DNA of 64,000 bases, from contig CM042692.1 in assembly GCA_023614405.1 (NCBI GenBank), positions 121,141,503-121,205,502 on the forward strand, written 5' to 3'. The DNA is from Avena insularis. Taxonomy: Eukaryota > Streptophyta > Magnoliopsida > Poales > Poaceae. Shown one piece after another: positions 1 to 11,600 of the stretch; within the stretch, counting starts at the first letter, position 1, and each line of letters starts with the position of its first letter. Below the pieces are notes generated by a model. The model had not been told where the DNA came from. It was given only the letters and a program-made list of their open reading frames with translations, and searched no databases. The position numbers were made by a program, and so were the translations under genes.

Positions 1-342
1 ACTTAATATCTGAAAATATGTGTTTATTGTGGCGACATAATGAAAATCATCTCAAAGTGGCAACAATAACTGTTAAGGAAATGCTGGATGAGATTTTGGT
101 GGTTATTTTCACGGGCTGCCAAAATCACATTATTTAACCACGACAAAACATTATTTTTCAGTAATGTATATATATATATATCTCATGAAATATATAGCCA
201 CCAAAATTTATAGTCTACCTAGGAGGAAGTAAAACAGATGGCGCACAAAAAGCTCTTCTACTAACATGTGTACAAAACTCACTCGGTAAATCAGGCTTAC
301 ACCAGACTATTGCTGTAACAGTACAACTAACAAAGTAATTTT
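1..342. other. Left edge, no gene seen
   Basis: AT-rich sequence with a short TA microsatellite near 167-182. I see no open frame, splice signal or recognisable repeat family. It may be part of the degraded copia leader or LTR that becomes recognisable further right. Confidence 0.4.
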
Positions 343-384
343 CATCTAGGCTAGTGTATGATACATCTAGGCTAGTGTATGATA
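343..384. repeat. 21-bp tandem duplication
   Basis: A 21-bp unit beginning CATCTAGGCTAG occurs twice without mismatch, followed by a partial third start (CATCTG). This is a simple local slippage-type duplication with no known role. Confidence 0.85.
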
Positions 385-469
385 CATCTGTATAATTAAA
401 CCAAAGTGAATCTTGAACATTCTAGTGTCAAAGGCATAGGCATACAACTCGTATTTTTTTATTAGAGTA

Positions 470-844
470 TAGGTCAGTGCCGTAGCCGGCCCTAGCCGCA
501 CCGACCCCTCTCTCTCCTATTTGAGTTTTAATTCCATCTCTATTAGTCTTGAGGTCCAAGTCGGTTGTAATCTATATAAACAGCCCATCGAGGCTCAAAT
601 CAATACAGTCAATATTCTCCAAATATCCTAAAATATCATGGTATCAGAGCAGGAGGTCCTAGGATCAAATCCTGACCAATATAAAAATTAAAAACAAATA
701 TTGCGGCTCCCCAAATATGCGTCACAATAGATCAAAGGGCGAAAGACGTAGGGTGAGTGTTGAAATAAATTGACTAGCCATTTCCATCAGTTTAGATTTT
801 TGGTTGCGTTAGCTAGTGCATGCAATTCAATATGGTATCAGAGC
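470..844 (+). mobile_element. Copia-type LTR end and primer-binding-site remnants
   Basis: CT-rich sequence at 500-600, a TATATAAA stretch near 573 and an ...ATATCA end directly precede TGGTATCAGAGC (639-650), the usual primer-binding site complementary to initiator methionine tRNA in plant copia elements. A second TGGTATCAGAGC lies at 833-844. No internal coding domain or second LTR could be matched, so this is a relic. The family is not identified. Confidence 0.45.
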
Positions 845-1247
845 TCTGAAATGACGGATTGTCAACCCTCTTGTACTCCGGCCGACATTGGTGCAAAATA
901 TCCCAAAATATCATTTTTAGAGATCAATTTCAGTCAATTTTAAAAGCTAAACTGAAGCTGACATCTATGTATTCCACAAATTGTGAGAGCTCACTATGAA
1001 AAAATGTCAGAATAACCCATCATATTTAGCATGATAACCAAGTTATAAATTCTTGGTTATCGTGCTAAATACTAAAAAGGACAAGGGAAATACTAAGTTG
1101 TCAAATGTACTACTGATACGGTACAGAGAATCATGTACTTACACTGAAACTAAATTGGTACTTTGTTGCTACCTTAGCATTCTCCTGAAATTCAATAGAT
1201 GGTATATAGAAAAATTATTTGAATAACATGGAAATAATTGTTAATTA

Positions 1248-1371
1248 CTGCATCCGTTCTAAAAATAAGTGACGTGGATTTGTCTAGATTCATATGTATC
1301 TAGACGTGTTTATAATATAGATACATACAAATCTAGACAAGTTTAAGTCACGTATTCTAGGATGGAGGGAG
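1248..1371. mobile_element. Stowaway MITE
   Basis: A 124-bp inverted-repeat element. The left end resembles a degraded CTCCCTCCGTTC, the right end reads GGATGGAGGGAG, and the interior has the typical paired TCTAGAC stretches. It is bounded by TA dinucleotides (1246-1247 and 1372-1373), the Stowaway/Mariner target duplication. No coding capacity. Confidence 0.9.
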
Positions 1372-1694
1372 TATATGTTTATACTTACATAAAGTAACAT
1401 ATTGCCTTGAGATTTAGAATAATAATAATCTAAAACCACCTATTACATTCAGACTTGTATCATCAAAATACTTACCCATAACAGATTTAGGATGTGTCAA
1501 GTAGATAATAAAAAAAAAACTCCATTCTTGCTTAAACTCCGTCCTTTAAGAGCAGATAAGTTCAAACACAAATACAGTGATCATGTATCTGTTCTTCCAT
1601 ATGCAAACAAAGGGATTGCCGTGATGATTTTTGAAGCAACACATATGCATTGTTTCCTCCCGTTTGTGGTAAAATTGAGGAAGATCTGTCATAC

Positions 1695-1900
1695 CTGAAC
1701 ATTAGGTTCATCCATAAATATTTTCATTGTCTTCTCGTTCAGCGTACTGACCTGCAAATGGATTTATTGTTTATTAGTAGTACAGAAGCAAACTAACTGA
1801 TTCAATAAAACATTTCGGGGGCGAGTAAAAGAGAGGAAACCTGGTTATCCGGTTGCTGTGAAGGAGAAGATTTGAGACAAACTTCTAGAGGAGAGGACAT
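1695..1900 (-). CDS. Two 5' exons of an unrecognised minus-strand gene
   Basis: On the minus strand an ATG at 1900 opens a 20-codon exon (1841-1900) that starts MSSPLEVCLKSS and ends at a CAG|GTTTCC donor. A TTTGCAG acceptor follows, then a 19-codon exon (1695-1751, VSTLNEKTMKIFMDEPNVQ) ending CAG|GTATGA. Both exons are whole numbers of codons and join in phase 0, which is why I prefer this model to the longer overlapping plus-strand frame at 1906-2361. Later exons should lie below 1690. A possible donor is at 1474-1479 (minus GTAAGT), but I could not place its acceptor. I do not recognise the family and infer no function. Confidence 0.4.
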
Positions 1901-3890
1901 CAGCCGTGACCTACAGATCAACAAACATTACCAGTTTCCCCACACGGCAACTTTGGGCTTTCTCAGTTGACGGCGCAGCGGAGGCCACGTTGGATCTTCA
2001 AGGTGGCCGGGATTGCGGCGGAAGAGCGCCGTTGACGTTCCACCTTCATGGTCTCGCTCTGAGCTATACAAGGCAGACGGGGGAACATACCACCTCCGAC
2101 GCCGCCTCTTCGTCTTTGTCGCCACCAACAAATCCTAAGTTCCACGGCAGCCTGCTACCGGAGCTGGAAAAGGGAGAGAGGAATCAAGACCTATGGATCA
2201 GTCCGTATGGGGAACTTAACAGCCACCACCGCCCGAACTCGCTCACACGCAAGAGACCGCCGCCGCCGCCTCATGTGTCGCCAACACGCGAACGGTTAAA
2301 GAGAAGGCAGAAGGTGGGCAGCCGAACAAGTGCCCAGACTGGTAGCCCACGTCTGGCCTAGATGGAACTTCTGGCCCGATCAACCACAACAGGCATAGGT
2401 CAGCCTGCAGAGCAGCGGCCCAAGAGACCATAAAGAAGCTGACAACTGGCCGATCAATTGAAACGGACGGCTAGGAGTGTCAAAACGCTGTGCACAGCCG
2501 TAGCTCATGCGGTTATACTGTCTCTTAACTAGAACATGAATGCGCGTGTTGTCACGCTCGTCCATCTTTACGGAAGGAGGATGAAATAACTCAAATTATA
2601 GTTATTGTGAGAAATTTTCTTTAAGAGAATGACTATTTTCAGTTGAAACCAAACGAAACAAAGCGAATAAAAGGAAGGACGATGATTTTAGTTGTTGTTT
2701 AATAACCAAATATTACACTATGCCAAACGAAGGGTAAGAGAAGATAAGAACTTTAGCATACCAACAAAAGCAAAAGGTAAGAAAAATGAAGAAACTTATC
2801 CTAATAACTATGCCAATCGATTATAAGTATTGCATGTAACACATGTTGTATATGAGACATAGGGAGAATAACTTGTCCTTATTTAAGAAAAGAGCCCCAC
2901 ATGTTTCATTCATACGTCACAAGCGTAAGTGTTCATTTCTATTTTCGCTATACTCACATGAGAGTAAAGGCAACAATCGCACTTGTGAAACACCTGGTGC
3001 ACATATCAATCCAACATGATGTATGCGTTGATGAAGTGATCAAATCCAACTTTGTTCAGAGCACAAATAACATATGTAAAGGCAACATTGTCTGCAACTC
3101 ATGTTTACATTCCAAACTGCATATGTATACCCCAACTTCCATCAGAATGCATGCGACATGCCTTCATCACAGACTCACAGTAAAAGTAAGCATGTGCAAT
3201 TCGAAATACGCGCATGCCAATTCATATCTCGGATGAAAGCAGAACCATTACTATTTAACATCGCATAATTTTTTTTTGAAATTGAGCATACATAAAGGAG
3301 GGAGATAGCATGTGAACGAAACAACATTAACTAACCTGCTAGACATCATAGATTATCAAAAGGTGCTTCATGGCAATGAGAACTACTCCTATATAAGTTT
3401 ATAGTGTACACTCACCAACATAACTTATCCCATATAATTATAGAAAACAAAACAGACTAAAATAAGGGCATGCAGTTTTGGCTCCCGGGTCTAAATGCTC
3501 CTGCTTTGTTGGACCAATCGGGTTATCCAGACATATCATGCATGGCAGGACTGCCTTCTGTTTGAAGACGCACAGGAAATGCGTGTAAAATAGGGGCTAC
3601 GCAAATACAGTTGAGAGACGTATGCTAATAAATTCGAACATGAATGAGTATGAAGGCTTGGGAAACATGTACCTACAGTGCAAGATATAGACATGACTGG
3701 CCCGTTGGTACAAGAGTTCCTTCTTCCGTCTCACGAACCCGCAAGGCCTCCAAAATCGGAGGTTGAAGAAGAAGATGGCAAGTCGGAAAATCAACTAACG
3801 ACTAGTGAGACTCGAACCAGCTTCCCTCCAATGCCTAGGAGGCACTAGAGGAACATCACCGGAGGAAGAAAAGAAAGCATCGTAGGAACC
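1901..3890. other. Upstream and intergenic sequence without a supported gene
   Basis: 1901-2570 is GC-rich and could be promoter or 5' leader of the minus-strand exons. 2570-3470 is AT-rich and holds nothing I recognise. 3474-3529 is a dispersed repeat, homologous in inverted orientation to 29703-29748. 3597-3890 has short open frames on both strands with no recognisable domain. Confidence 0.4.
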
Positions 3891-4291
3891 AAGATGGAGA
3901 CATGTTGGCCCCCTTAGGCCAATATTATTGGAAAACCAACGAGAGGGAACCAAATAGACGTTTCTGCTTCAGTGCGCACCCTCCTAGAAACCAAAAGTTT
4001 GGGAAAACGAATGGATGGCTGGGATACACGCGGACAGTTCAACGACGGGGGGCACGATCGTCCTTCCGAAATTTTCAGAGCTGCTCTAGAAAAAAAACAA
4101 ACTGTAGAAGCCCGTACGACCCGTTCACCGGCGCGTATTATACACATATGCACGTGGGTGCCGAACCATCCGCTTCCTTAAGTAGCATAATCAGTTGGTT
4201 TGCGTTCCAACCACTTCCAGAAATTCCCCAAATCGGATAGCAAACCCTGGCTAGCCGTCTCTCCACAAACCCTCGATCGCGGCGGCCGTCC

Positions 4292-6300
4292 ATGGAGAAG
4301 GGGAAGCAGGTGGCGGTGACCACTGATAACGCGGAGAAGGGGAAGCAGGTGGCTGCGGGCGCTGAGCACGCGGAGAAGGGGAAGCAGGTCGCGGATGCAG
4401 AGGGCGGCAATGGGAGCTCCGGCTTGGGTGGGCCGGCCGTCTACTCCGGTGTGCATCCAATGAAGCGGAAGTTCGAGACGGAGGCGCAAATAAGGCGCAA
4501 GAAGAAGAAGAACCTAAAGAATAGGCTGTGTCAAGAGAGGAAGGAGAGGGGGAGAAGATCTACTCACCTGCCGACGTCGAGACCTTCCGCGAGTTCGACA
4601 GCGATGACACCGATGAGGTAAGTCCAGATCTCTCTCTCCTAGTGTTCTTGCCGTCGAGGTCTGCCTTGTCCTGTTCTTGCTAGGGTTTGTGGTGCTAGTA
4701 GGGTTAGATGTGCCTAGCGATGCTAGTTTGTGCCGGGTTAGATGCGTTGTAGATTAGCTACTGATTTCCCCAGGACCCCTTTGGCGACGTTCTGATGGAT
4801 GTAGGATCAAGTAGGCTTCTGATTTGGCAGGCTAGGTCGTCGAGTGGTTCCTCTTACTTTGAATGTTATGATATTTGTAATTTGTGTCAGGTTTACATGC
4901 GCCTAGATGATGTAGCTTATGCTTGGCCTTTGTGCTTGGGTTTTTGGTCTTGAACGATCTGACAAGTAAGAACCTGGCATTTTGTTTGCAATAAAAATGG
5001 AATGGGGTTGCTGCTTATTGATATACACATATAATTGATTTATGGGTTCTACTTGCGACCACTTCGAGATTGTAAATTTAGGTAATGTGACCATGGATAG
5101 CTAGTTTGTGAATTTGCTTGTAATAGTTAAGTAAAAGAGACATGGGAATCTGTACCAGGTGCATGTCATTATACTGTTGTACTGTTGTGTAGAATGTATT
5201 TGGTATCATTTACTTTTCTTATTAATTTAGTTCATTACATCATCTAATAACTTTATACTGAGCTAAATATACTCTGTCTATGTACTCATAGTCAGAGTGT
5301 CTGCCTTGGTAATTTGCTAGTTTTTTAAAATTCTTGTCTCACATAGACCATATGGTTCTAGTACATTCATGATAGTTGATTTGTATTTGTATTTGTAAAA
5401 TATTTGTAATATATCAAGAATTTGTGTAGTTGCAGTTCTGGAGCTGAAAGTTTATGTGTTTTATTACAGATGCATAAATTCCTAGTTGTAGTCTTGCTAA
5501 TGTGATTCTTTGTTGTCTTGCTTCATTGGTTTATTCTTTTTGTTGCACTACTACTTTCAGTAGCTGTTTTCTTATGCTCCACACATAAGTTGGTAGTTAA
5601 TGCTGATGTGATCTAGCTTAATATTATTACGTGTCATACAACATTCTGCTTCATAGGATTATAATGTTTACTGCACTACTGCTTTCACCACATGGGTTGT
5701 TCTGCTACAAACTTAAGTTGGCATTTAATGCTGCAGTGATACAATTTAAGATTAATAAGTGTGATAGATCAATCTGCTTGTAAGGCATAATTTTTTGTTG
5801 CACTAATGCTTCCATCATGTTTTGTTTTGCTGCACACATTTGATTTGTACATAATGCTGCTCTGATCTAACTTCATATGTGTGACATATTAACTATTCTA
5901 TTATGATTTTTAAATGTTCAATTAAAAAGCAATTGTCCAAGTTTATCGTTGTATAATATGTGGCACATATAGTTTTATTTCATAGAGTAATTATTGTAAA
6001 CCTTATTTCATTTCACAAATTTCCACAGGAGTCAGACGATGTCAGGAGTGACGTGGAGGACGGGGACCGCAAGAGCCGTGCTGTGCTGAAGAAGCTCAAG
6101 GCTGGGGACATCCCCTATCTTCAAGGCCAGGGCAGTACAAGTGCTCGTGGTGCTTTCGAAAGGAGATGCCAAAGGACCACCTCGGAATGCTGCCGCATGC
6201 TGCCTACTATGGAACTAGCATCCAGAAGCATAAGCCCCACCTGAAGGCCAAACATGCCGCTTATGGCGTGTTCCTGCTGAAGCACCTCCCCCAGGCCTAG
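4292..6300 (+). pseudogene. XS-type zinc-finger-like gene with two frameshifts
   Basis: Two exons: 4292-4617 (donor GAG|GTAAGT) and 6029-6300 (acceptor TTCCACAG). The N-terminus carries three copies of EKGKQVA, then a basic stretch (RRKKKKNLKNR). Near the G-run at 4547-4552 the frame must shift to read into an acidic segment (DVETFREFDSDDTDE) that joins exon 2 in phase 0. Near 6130 a second shift, probably one lost base, exposes a Cys/His pattern: YKCSWC, then DHLGMLPHA, KPHLKAKHAA and FLLKHL to the TAG at 6298-6300. That pattern resembles the zf-XS finger of plant XS-domain (SGS3/FDM-like) proteins. No XS or coiled-coil domain follows, so it is short for that family. Family call is from pattern only. 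The frameshifts may be real or may be base-calling errors. The 5' sequence (ACAAACCCTCGATCG before the ATG) looks like a normal grass leader. Confidence 0.55.
5540..5915. repeat. Degenerate ~127-bp tandem repeat inside an intron
   Basis: Three diverged units begin near 5540, 5668 and 5796. Each runs through GCACTA-CT-CTTTCA-like, GCT-CACA-A-TTG-TA-TTAATGCTG, TGAT-TA-CTTA and GTGT-ATA--A blocks in the same order. The unit occupies the last quarter of the intron of the XS-like gene. It is AT-rich and non-coding. Confidence 0.65.
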
Positions 6301-6821
6301 ATTGTGTCTTGTCTGTCTCTTTGCTAATATGGTTGTTATGTTAAGACTATGTTTATATGTGATGTGTTGAACTTAATGCAGTTGGTTAATTACTGTGGTT
6401 GAAATTGTGTTTGAACAATCTAATGTTCGTGCTTAACTTTATTGTTTCATGTTTAACCTAGTTTGTTCTTGATATTTTTAATCCTGTGCATATGTACTCT
6501 GGTTGTGTATTTGCGGGAAATGGTGGCATAAAGGGAAAACAAGGAAATCTATGGAATGCATATGTATTTGGTTTTCTTTAGCTAGTTGATAATGGGTTAA
6601 ATTAAATGATTAGCTGCATTACATTGATTAAAGTTTCACTTTTAGTGTGGCATCAACGGTGCATTTGTGGTAAAAGTCTTATGTGAGACTCTAAGATAAG
6701 CCGGCGGTGGTAGCCCTGGTTTACAGAAATATATGTCAGTGTAGGGATAGCGTTTGGGTCTTATAAGAGGAATACAACTATGGAGGCTGTCCCAATAAGA
6801 CACCCAGGTAATGCGGCCTGG
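6301..6821. other. 3' flank of the XS-like gene and intergenic spacer
   Basis: AT-rich sequence typical of a plant 3' untranslated region and spacer. No repeat family or open frame is supported. Confidence 0.5.
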
Positions 6822-6830
6822 CTATTTATA
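6822..6830 (+). promoter_or_regulatory. TATA-like box of the B3 gene
   Basis: CTATTTATA lies 116 bp before the ATG at 6946 and is followed by AAACCCTAAC and a CT-rich leader, the usual layout of a grass promoter and 5' untranslated region. Confidence 0.5.
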
Positions 6831-6945
6831 AGAGAAACAGAAACCCTAACTTCCTCTCACCGCCTTCCCAAAATAATTGTGGCGCTGCCGCCGGAGCCAT
6901 CTACCGTCGGAGTTGTCGCCCTGGTCTGGATCCTTAGTGTCCGCC

Positions 6946-7780
6946 ATGTCTATTTCAAGGTCATCCCGCACGTCGCATAATCGGAACCGTCCGCCCTACA
7001 TTCCCCTGGTTCCCTGATCCGCCTGTGGCGTCATCGTCAATAGGCACGTCTCCGGCACCGATGACCATGATGGCTGGGTCTTTTACAAGTGCAAAACTCA
7101 CGGGGTAAGCATTTTGGTTTGATTTTCATGCAGTCGATTGCGCATGTACCTACAAAATGGAGGCAAGCTTTGAATTTTATTTTGTAAGCAATTGATAAAT
7201 TGGATGTCGCTAATGTGTGCAAAAATTAAACTAAGGTTCTGGAATAAAACGCGAGCATGATTTTGAAGGTTTCCTTAAGTTTGACAATCACGTGAATATG
7301 ACTGAGGAAGAATTTGATGAACTTGAGCGACTAGTCGAGGCTCACATGCCAAAAGACCCGTTTTATGTATGCACCATCAAAAAATCCAACACAGTGAAAA
7401 ATAAAGCTAAAATGGTAACTCTTCCATACATACGAACTTTTTCACATTTATTTATTTGCGTAAATGTGAAATAATTTGTATAACTGGTTTGTCAAATCTA
7501 TGTGCAGTACTTTTCAAGGAGCTTCACCATGAAGCATATTGTTACAAACATTCAATTACCAGCAGTTATAAAAGCTAATTCCAGAGATGGAAAAGTTGCA
7601 CACGTTAAGTTGGTGATGAATAAGTCCCAAGTGAATGGAGTACCTAAAGGAGGTGTCATGATTACAACAAACTGGATGGACCTTGTTAGGTAGAATGGTA
7701 TGAGAGTTAACCAGAAATTCGTGTTCTGGTTCCGTCGTGGGGATGATGGTACTACGAAGCTACTGGTTGATCAAGTGTAA
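6946..7780 (+). pseudogene. B3-domain protein with N-terminal Cys/His motif, broken
   Basis: Exon 1 (6946-7104, 53 codons) starts MSISRSSRTSHNRNRPP and has a CG..VNRHVSGTDDHDGW.FYKCKTHG motif that looks like a short zinc-binding (GRF-like) unit. Its donor is GGG|GTAAGC. Exon 2 (start near 7235, end 7414) holds an acidic FDELERLVEAHMPKDPFYVC segment. Exon 3 (7508-7780, acceptor GTGCAG) joins in phase 0 and completes a B3 DNA-binding fold: FSRSF..KHI, a VKLVMNKSQV strand, MITTNWMDLVR, then NGMRVNQKFVFWFRR. B3 proteins are plant transcription factors that contact the DNA major groove. Two in-frame stops (TGA 7015-7017, TAG 7691-7693) break it, the second inside the B3 domain. The start of exon 2 does not join cleanly in frame. 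Family call is firm; activity is unlikely. Confidence 0.75.
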
Positions 7781-7925
7781 AATCAACCTCAAATTCGTGT
7801 TCTGGTTCTGTATTATGCTTATGTACTCTCATGTTTGTGAAACACTTATGTAACGATTATGGCTTACTAAGTTCGGTCTATATGAAATTATTAAGTAATC
7901 ATCATTTTATGTTATGTTCACAATT

Positions 7926-8045
7926 GTTGATGCTTCATTTGGGTTTCTCGCTGTTAACCCATGTTATAGTTTTGCATCTAGTTTTATCTAAACATTTTCT
8001 TATATTGCTGATTTTTCATTTGGAGTTTCTCGCCGTGAACACGTG
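7926..8045. repeat. Diverged ~80-bp tandem duplication
   Basis: The block TTCATTTGGGTTTCTCGCTG near 7933 recurs as TTCATTTGGAGTTTCTCGCC near 8013. It is downstream of the B3 gene and non-coding. Confidence 0.5.
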
Positions 8046-8655
8046 TCGGTGATCCTTCGGTAGGACTTGTATGCGCCTTACACATCCTTTGCGATATACG
8101 TATTAAAAGTACTTTAAAGATAGGAGCAACACTCTCATCGTATGAAGTTGATTTGATCTGTTTATTAATTAAAGTTCGTATTGTGCATATCAAATTCGGA
8201 AAAACCTTAAATATGGTAAGACATTAAAAAATACAATAAAAGTCTTATAAATAAGAAAAAACGCATAAAAATATAAAAAACAAGCCACTAAAAATTATTA
8301 ACCCCGTAGGCCCAATTAACTACCTACAACTGGCCCAACGTCTCTGTAATCACGAAGGGCGTAGTTATCGGCACGTCGATCGTCCATCAATCCACGACTC
8401 AACCTAGGTAGGCCGCCTCTCACCACTGCCTCCATTACGAGCCGCCCTCGCCATCCCACATTGCCGCCTCCCTTCTCCACCCCCTGTCGTCTGTCTTCTA
8501 GGGACCGACGCCGCCTGTCACCACTTCATCCTCGCAGGACTCCCTTTCGCCGTCTCTCATTCGTGCCACCCTTCGCCGCCTCTTCTCATCTGTCATCCAG
8601 GTAATGATTCCATGTCTCATCGATTGTTTGTCGTGTATACAAGATTCTCATATAG
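8046..8655 (+). other. Spacer and probable leader of the Ulp1-like gene
   Basis: 8046-8300 is AT-rich. 8330-8600 is CT/GC-rich, as in many grass 5' leaders, and ends CAG|GTAATG at 8600/8601, a good donor. The next acceptor candidate is ATATAG at 8655. No TATA box is obvious. Confidence 0.4.
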
Positions 8656-11600
8656 GTTTGTGGGAATCTGCTGTAGATTTAGATGGAGAGACATTAACAC
8701 ATTCTCTAAATGATTCGTGCAGAATGGAAGATTTAGATGGAGAGATATTTTGTAACTACATAAGATGGTCGGATTTGGTAGCCGGCTTTACAAGCGCGCA
8801 ACGTGCGAGATTTACCAGCACTTCTTTGCGGCTGATGTTGGACGTGCCATGAATCACGATGCGGGAAAACTTAATCAGATTCATCATTGAGTTGTTCAAT
8901 CCATTGTCTAGCACTTTCGTCATAAAAGAAGGATCAAGAGAAATAGTAGGAACTTGTGAGGATATAGAATATATTTATGGTTTACGTAACCAAGGTTATT
9001 CTGCATTTCAAATTATAAAGGAAGATGGTCAAAATAATATGCATAACATATCCCCATGTTTTCTCAGCAAGTCAAGCGGTAATATAGTAATAAGAGATTT
9101 GATTAATGATATAAAGACTGAGAAGGCGTCCGATGACAACTTTGTCCGCAAAGCAGTGCTTGCGCTAATTGATCTTGTCATAGCCCCATCGAGTAACGTA
9201 ATTGTACCTAAGACCTTCTACTGTTTAGTGGAAGACGTTCCTCATATTTTTTAGATTAACTGGAATTACTTCACACTGAAGTTTCTCATAGATAGTTTGA
9301 AGGATAGCTTTGTAGGATCTACTATGAGAGCATGGCCTAAAGGAAATCTAGGTCTAACACAGGTATATATATTAAGTCAAACAATCATCAGTTTTTATGT
9401 TCAGCTCTCGATGTAAAACTAAATTTATTTGTCTGTACAATTTGTTTGCAGTTTCTTTACTGGGAGAAGTTGGTGATCGTTGATAATCCTACTTATATTC
9501 CCCCTGTATCCATTCGGCCACTAATGAAAAAATGGACAGAAGACGAATCAGAAAGGAGATGTTGCTATGATTATAAGAATGGTCGAGGCCTCAGAAACAA
9601 CGCTAAAGTGATGGTAGTCAGTTTAATCATTCTTTTGATATGCCACCATACGTCAGTTTAATTTGTATTTGTAATTTATATAATTTGTTTATTTTTGTAA
9701 TATGCAGATCCGTAATAATATTGGGGAGCAATATAAGAAAAGGAGTGTACAAAAATCATCAATGAATGGTGAACAGTCAAGTTCAAACAAACGGGACAGT
9801 AACGTGGACTTCCTATTCGAACGTATGACGACAGATTTGAAAAGTCACATGGACATGAAGATAGCACTTGTATCGCAGATATGTGCAGAGGTGATACGAT
9901 CTATATTTTATGTGTTGTTTCATGTTGATGATAACGATACTACATTATGAATGAAAACTCAGTACTTAATATATTTTGTTATGCAGGAGGTTCTAAAATT
10001 GTTAAATACAAATGGTGTCATGTACAAACCAACTGAAGCATCATAGTCGGACAAAGGAGAAGATGGTGAAGATGTAAAATCTGTTCCTAGTGAATCACAA
10101 TCAGGCAAAGAATTTGTCTATAAACATGGTAATAAAGAAGCCAAGCTTGATGACATTCTAAGAAAAAACATCGGCTAATTCTGAAGCAACCATTGCGGAT
10201 GATCCATTTGGTGGTGACAGTTATGTCACACCCTTGAAGGAAAAACGTATGCCGACGACTGTTATTGACATGTCAATGAACATACTAGACCACCTTCGGA
10301 AGATGGATGGTACAGAGGAGAATCCGTGAGATGAAATGAAAATACCAAGTCTGCGTCGTCATCGAAGGTACCGTCATCCATTCTTGGTACTTAGACGGAT
10401 ACACCAAATGGTGCACAGAGCGGTGTCGTGCAGAACGATGCACGCAACGATATGACTTGTACCGCGGGGAAGGAAGATGCAACAAAGTATGGTAATTCTA
10501 TTGATAGCGGCAAAAAGAAAATTGACAATGGTCTAGGCAAAAGGAAACGTGTACCCAAGGGTAATAGTAAGTATGGCTCCTCATTATATGAGCGACAGAA
10601 ACAACCGAAACATAAATCAAAAAATACGAAAGGTATAAAGCTTTATAGATTTCATTAATTATTTTTATGCAGCAAACAAAATGGTTTATCGCGGTAACTT
10701 GTTTGTTTTCATAAATGTTATGCAGCGATGTTATTTGAACATCATGGTATTGGGGAATGTTACACTATGTTAACACCTGCTAAAATAGAAGGTGCTGTGA
10801 AATATGTTTCAACTTTGGCGAAGATCCCCAAAGAAGCTGTAAAAAGGGCGTACCAGAATGCAGATGAGGCTATCTTGTCTTCGAAAAATCTTAACGATGT
10901 CCTTATAAAAGAATGACTTAGTACTGCTGTAAGTTATTCGCTAACCTATTATATTATTATTTTACAACAAAGTAGTATGAACATGCAATCATTGTACAAC
11001 TATTATTTGCAGATACTTGATGCCTACATTCTAGAGCTGGCTCCCCGTCTTGACTATGATCGGCACATATATGGACCGTTGAGGTCAACCTATCTTATCA
11101 ATGAAGCCATTAAAATGTACAAAACGAAAAAAAACTTGAAAAAGTTTGACGTAGAAGAAGTGCCAAGACCAGGAGCTGTAGGAAGGGTTATGAATGAATA
11201 TTTTGCGCGTGACAAGGTAAACAGTGTTGTTTTATAAAGTTAATGTTATTGTTAACTATTTGGAATCCTATATAGTACATGCTAGTGATCTATTTTGTAG
11301 GCATATTTCCCTCTGAATATACGTGGAGAACATTACGTGACAGTTGTAATGCATAACAACAAGAAGAAGTTCCAAGTCCTTGACCCTAAGTACAATTTAA
11401 CCTATTCGCATGCAATTGTGGATAACTTGGTATTATCTACTTTTCTCATCAAAACCGTGTTTTCTTTTGGTGTTTCACTAACTCTTAATCTTTTGCAGAA
11501 ATGACAAATTGCACTAGACATATGGTGGACAAACAAAACTACACACAAACAATTTCCTGACGTCGATACTTGGCCTATTAAAAAATATGAAATTGGAAAG

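Noticed and set aside
639..650. tRNA-like TGGTATCAGAGC (also at 833, 14267, 20845 and minus 42798)
   Set aside because: Only the tRNA-complementary primer site of copia elements; no cloverleaf can be drawn around it.
1906..2361. 151-codon plus-strand open frame
   Set aside because: It overlaps better-supported minus-strand exon/leader sequence, has no domain and owes its length to GC richness.
3795..3845. GGTTCGAGTCTC on the minus strand, resembling a tRNA or SINE B box
   Set aside because: No matching A box at the right distance and no tRNA fold or poly(A)/T tail.
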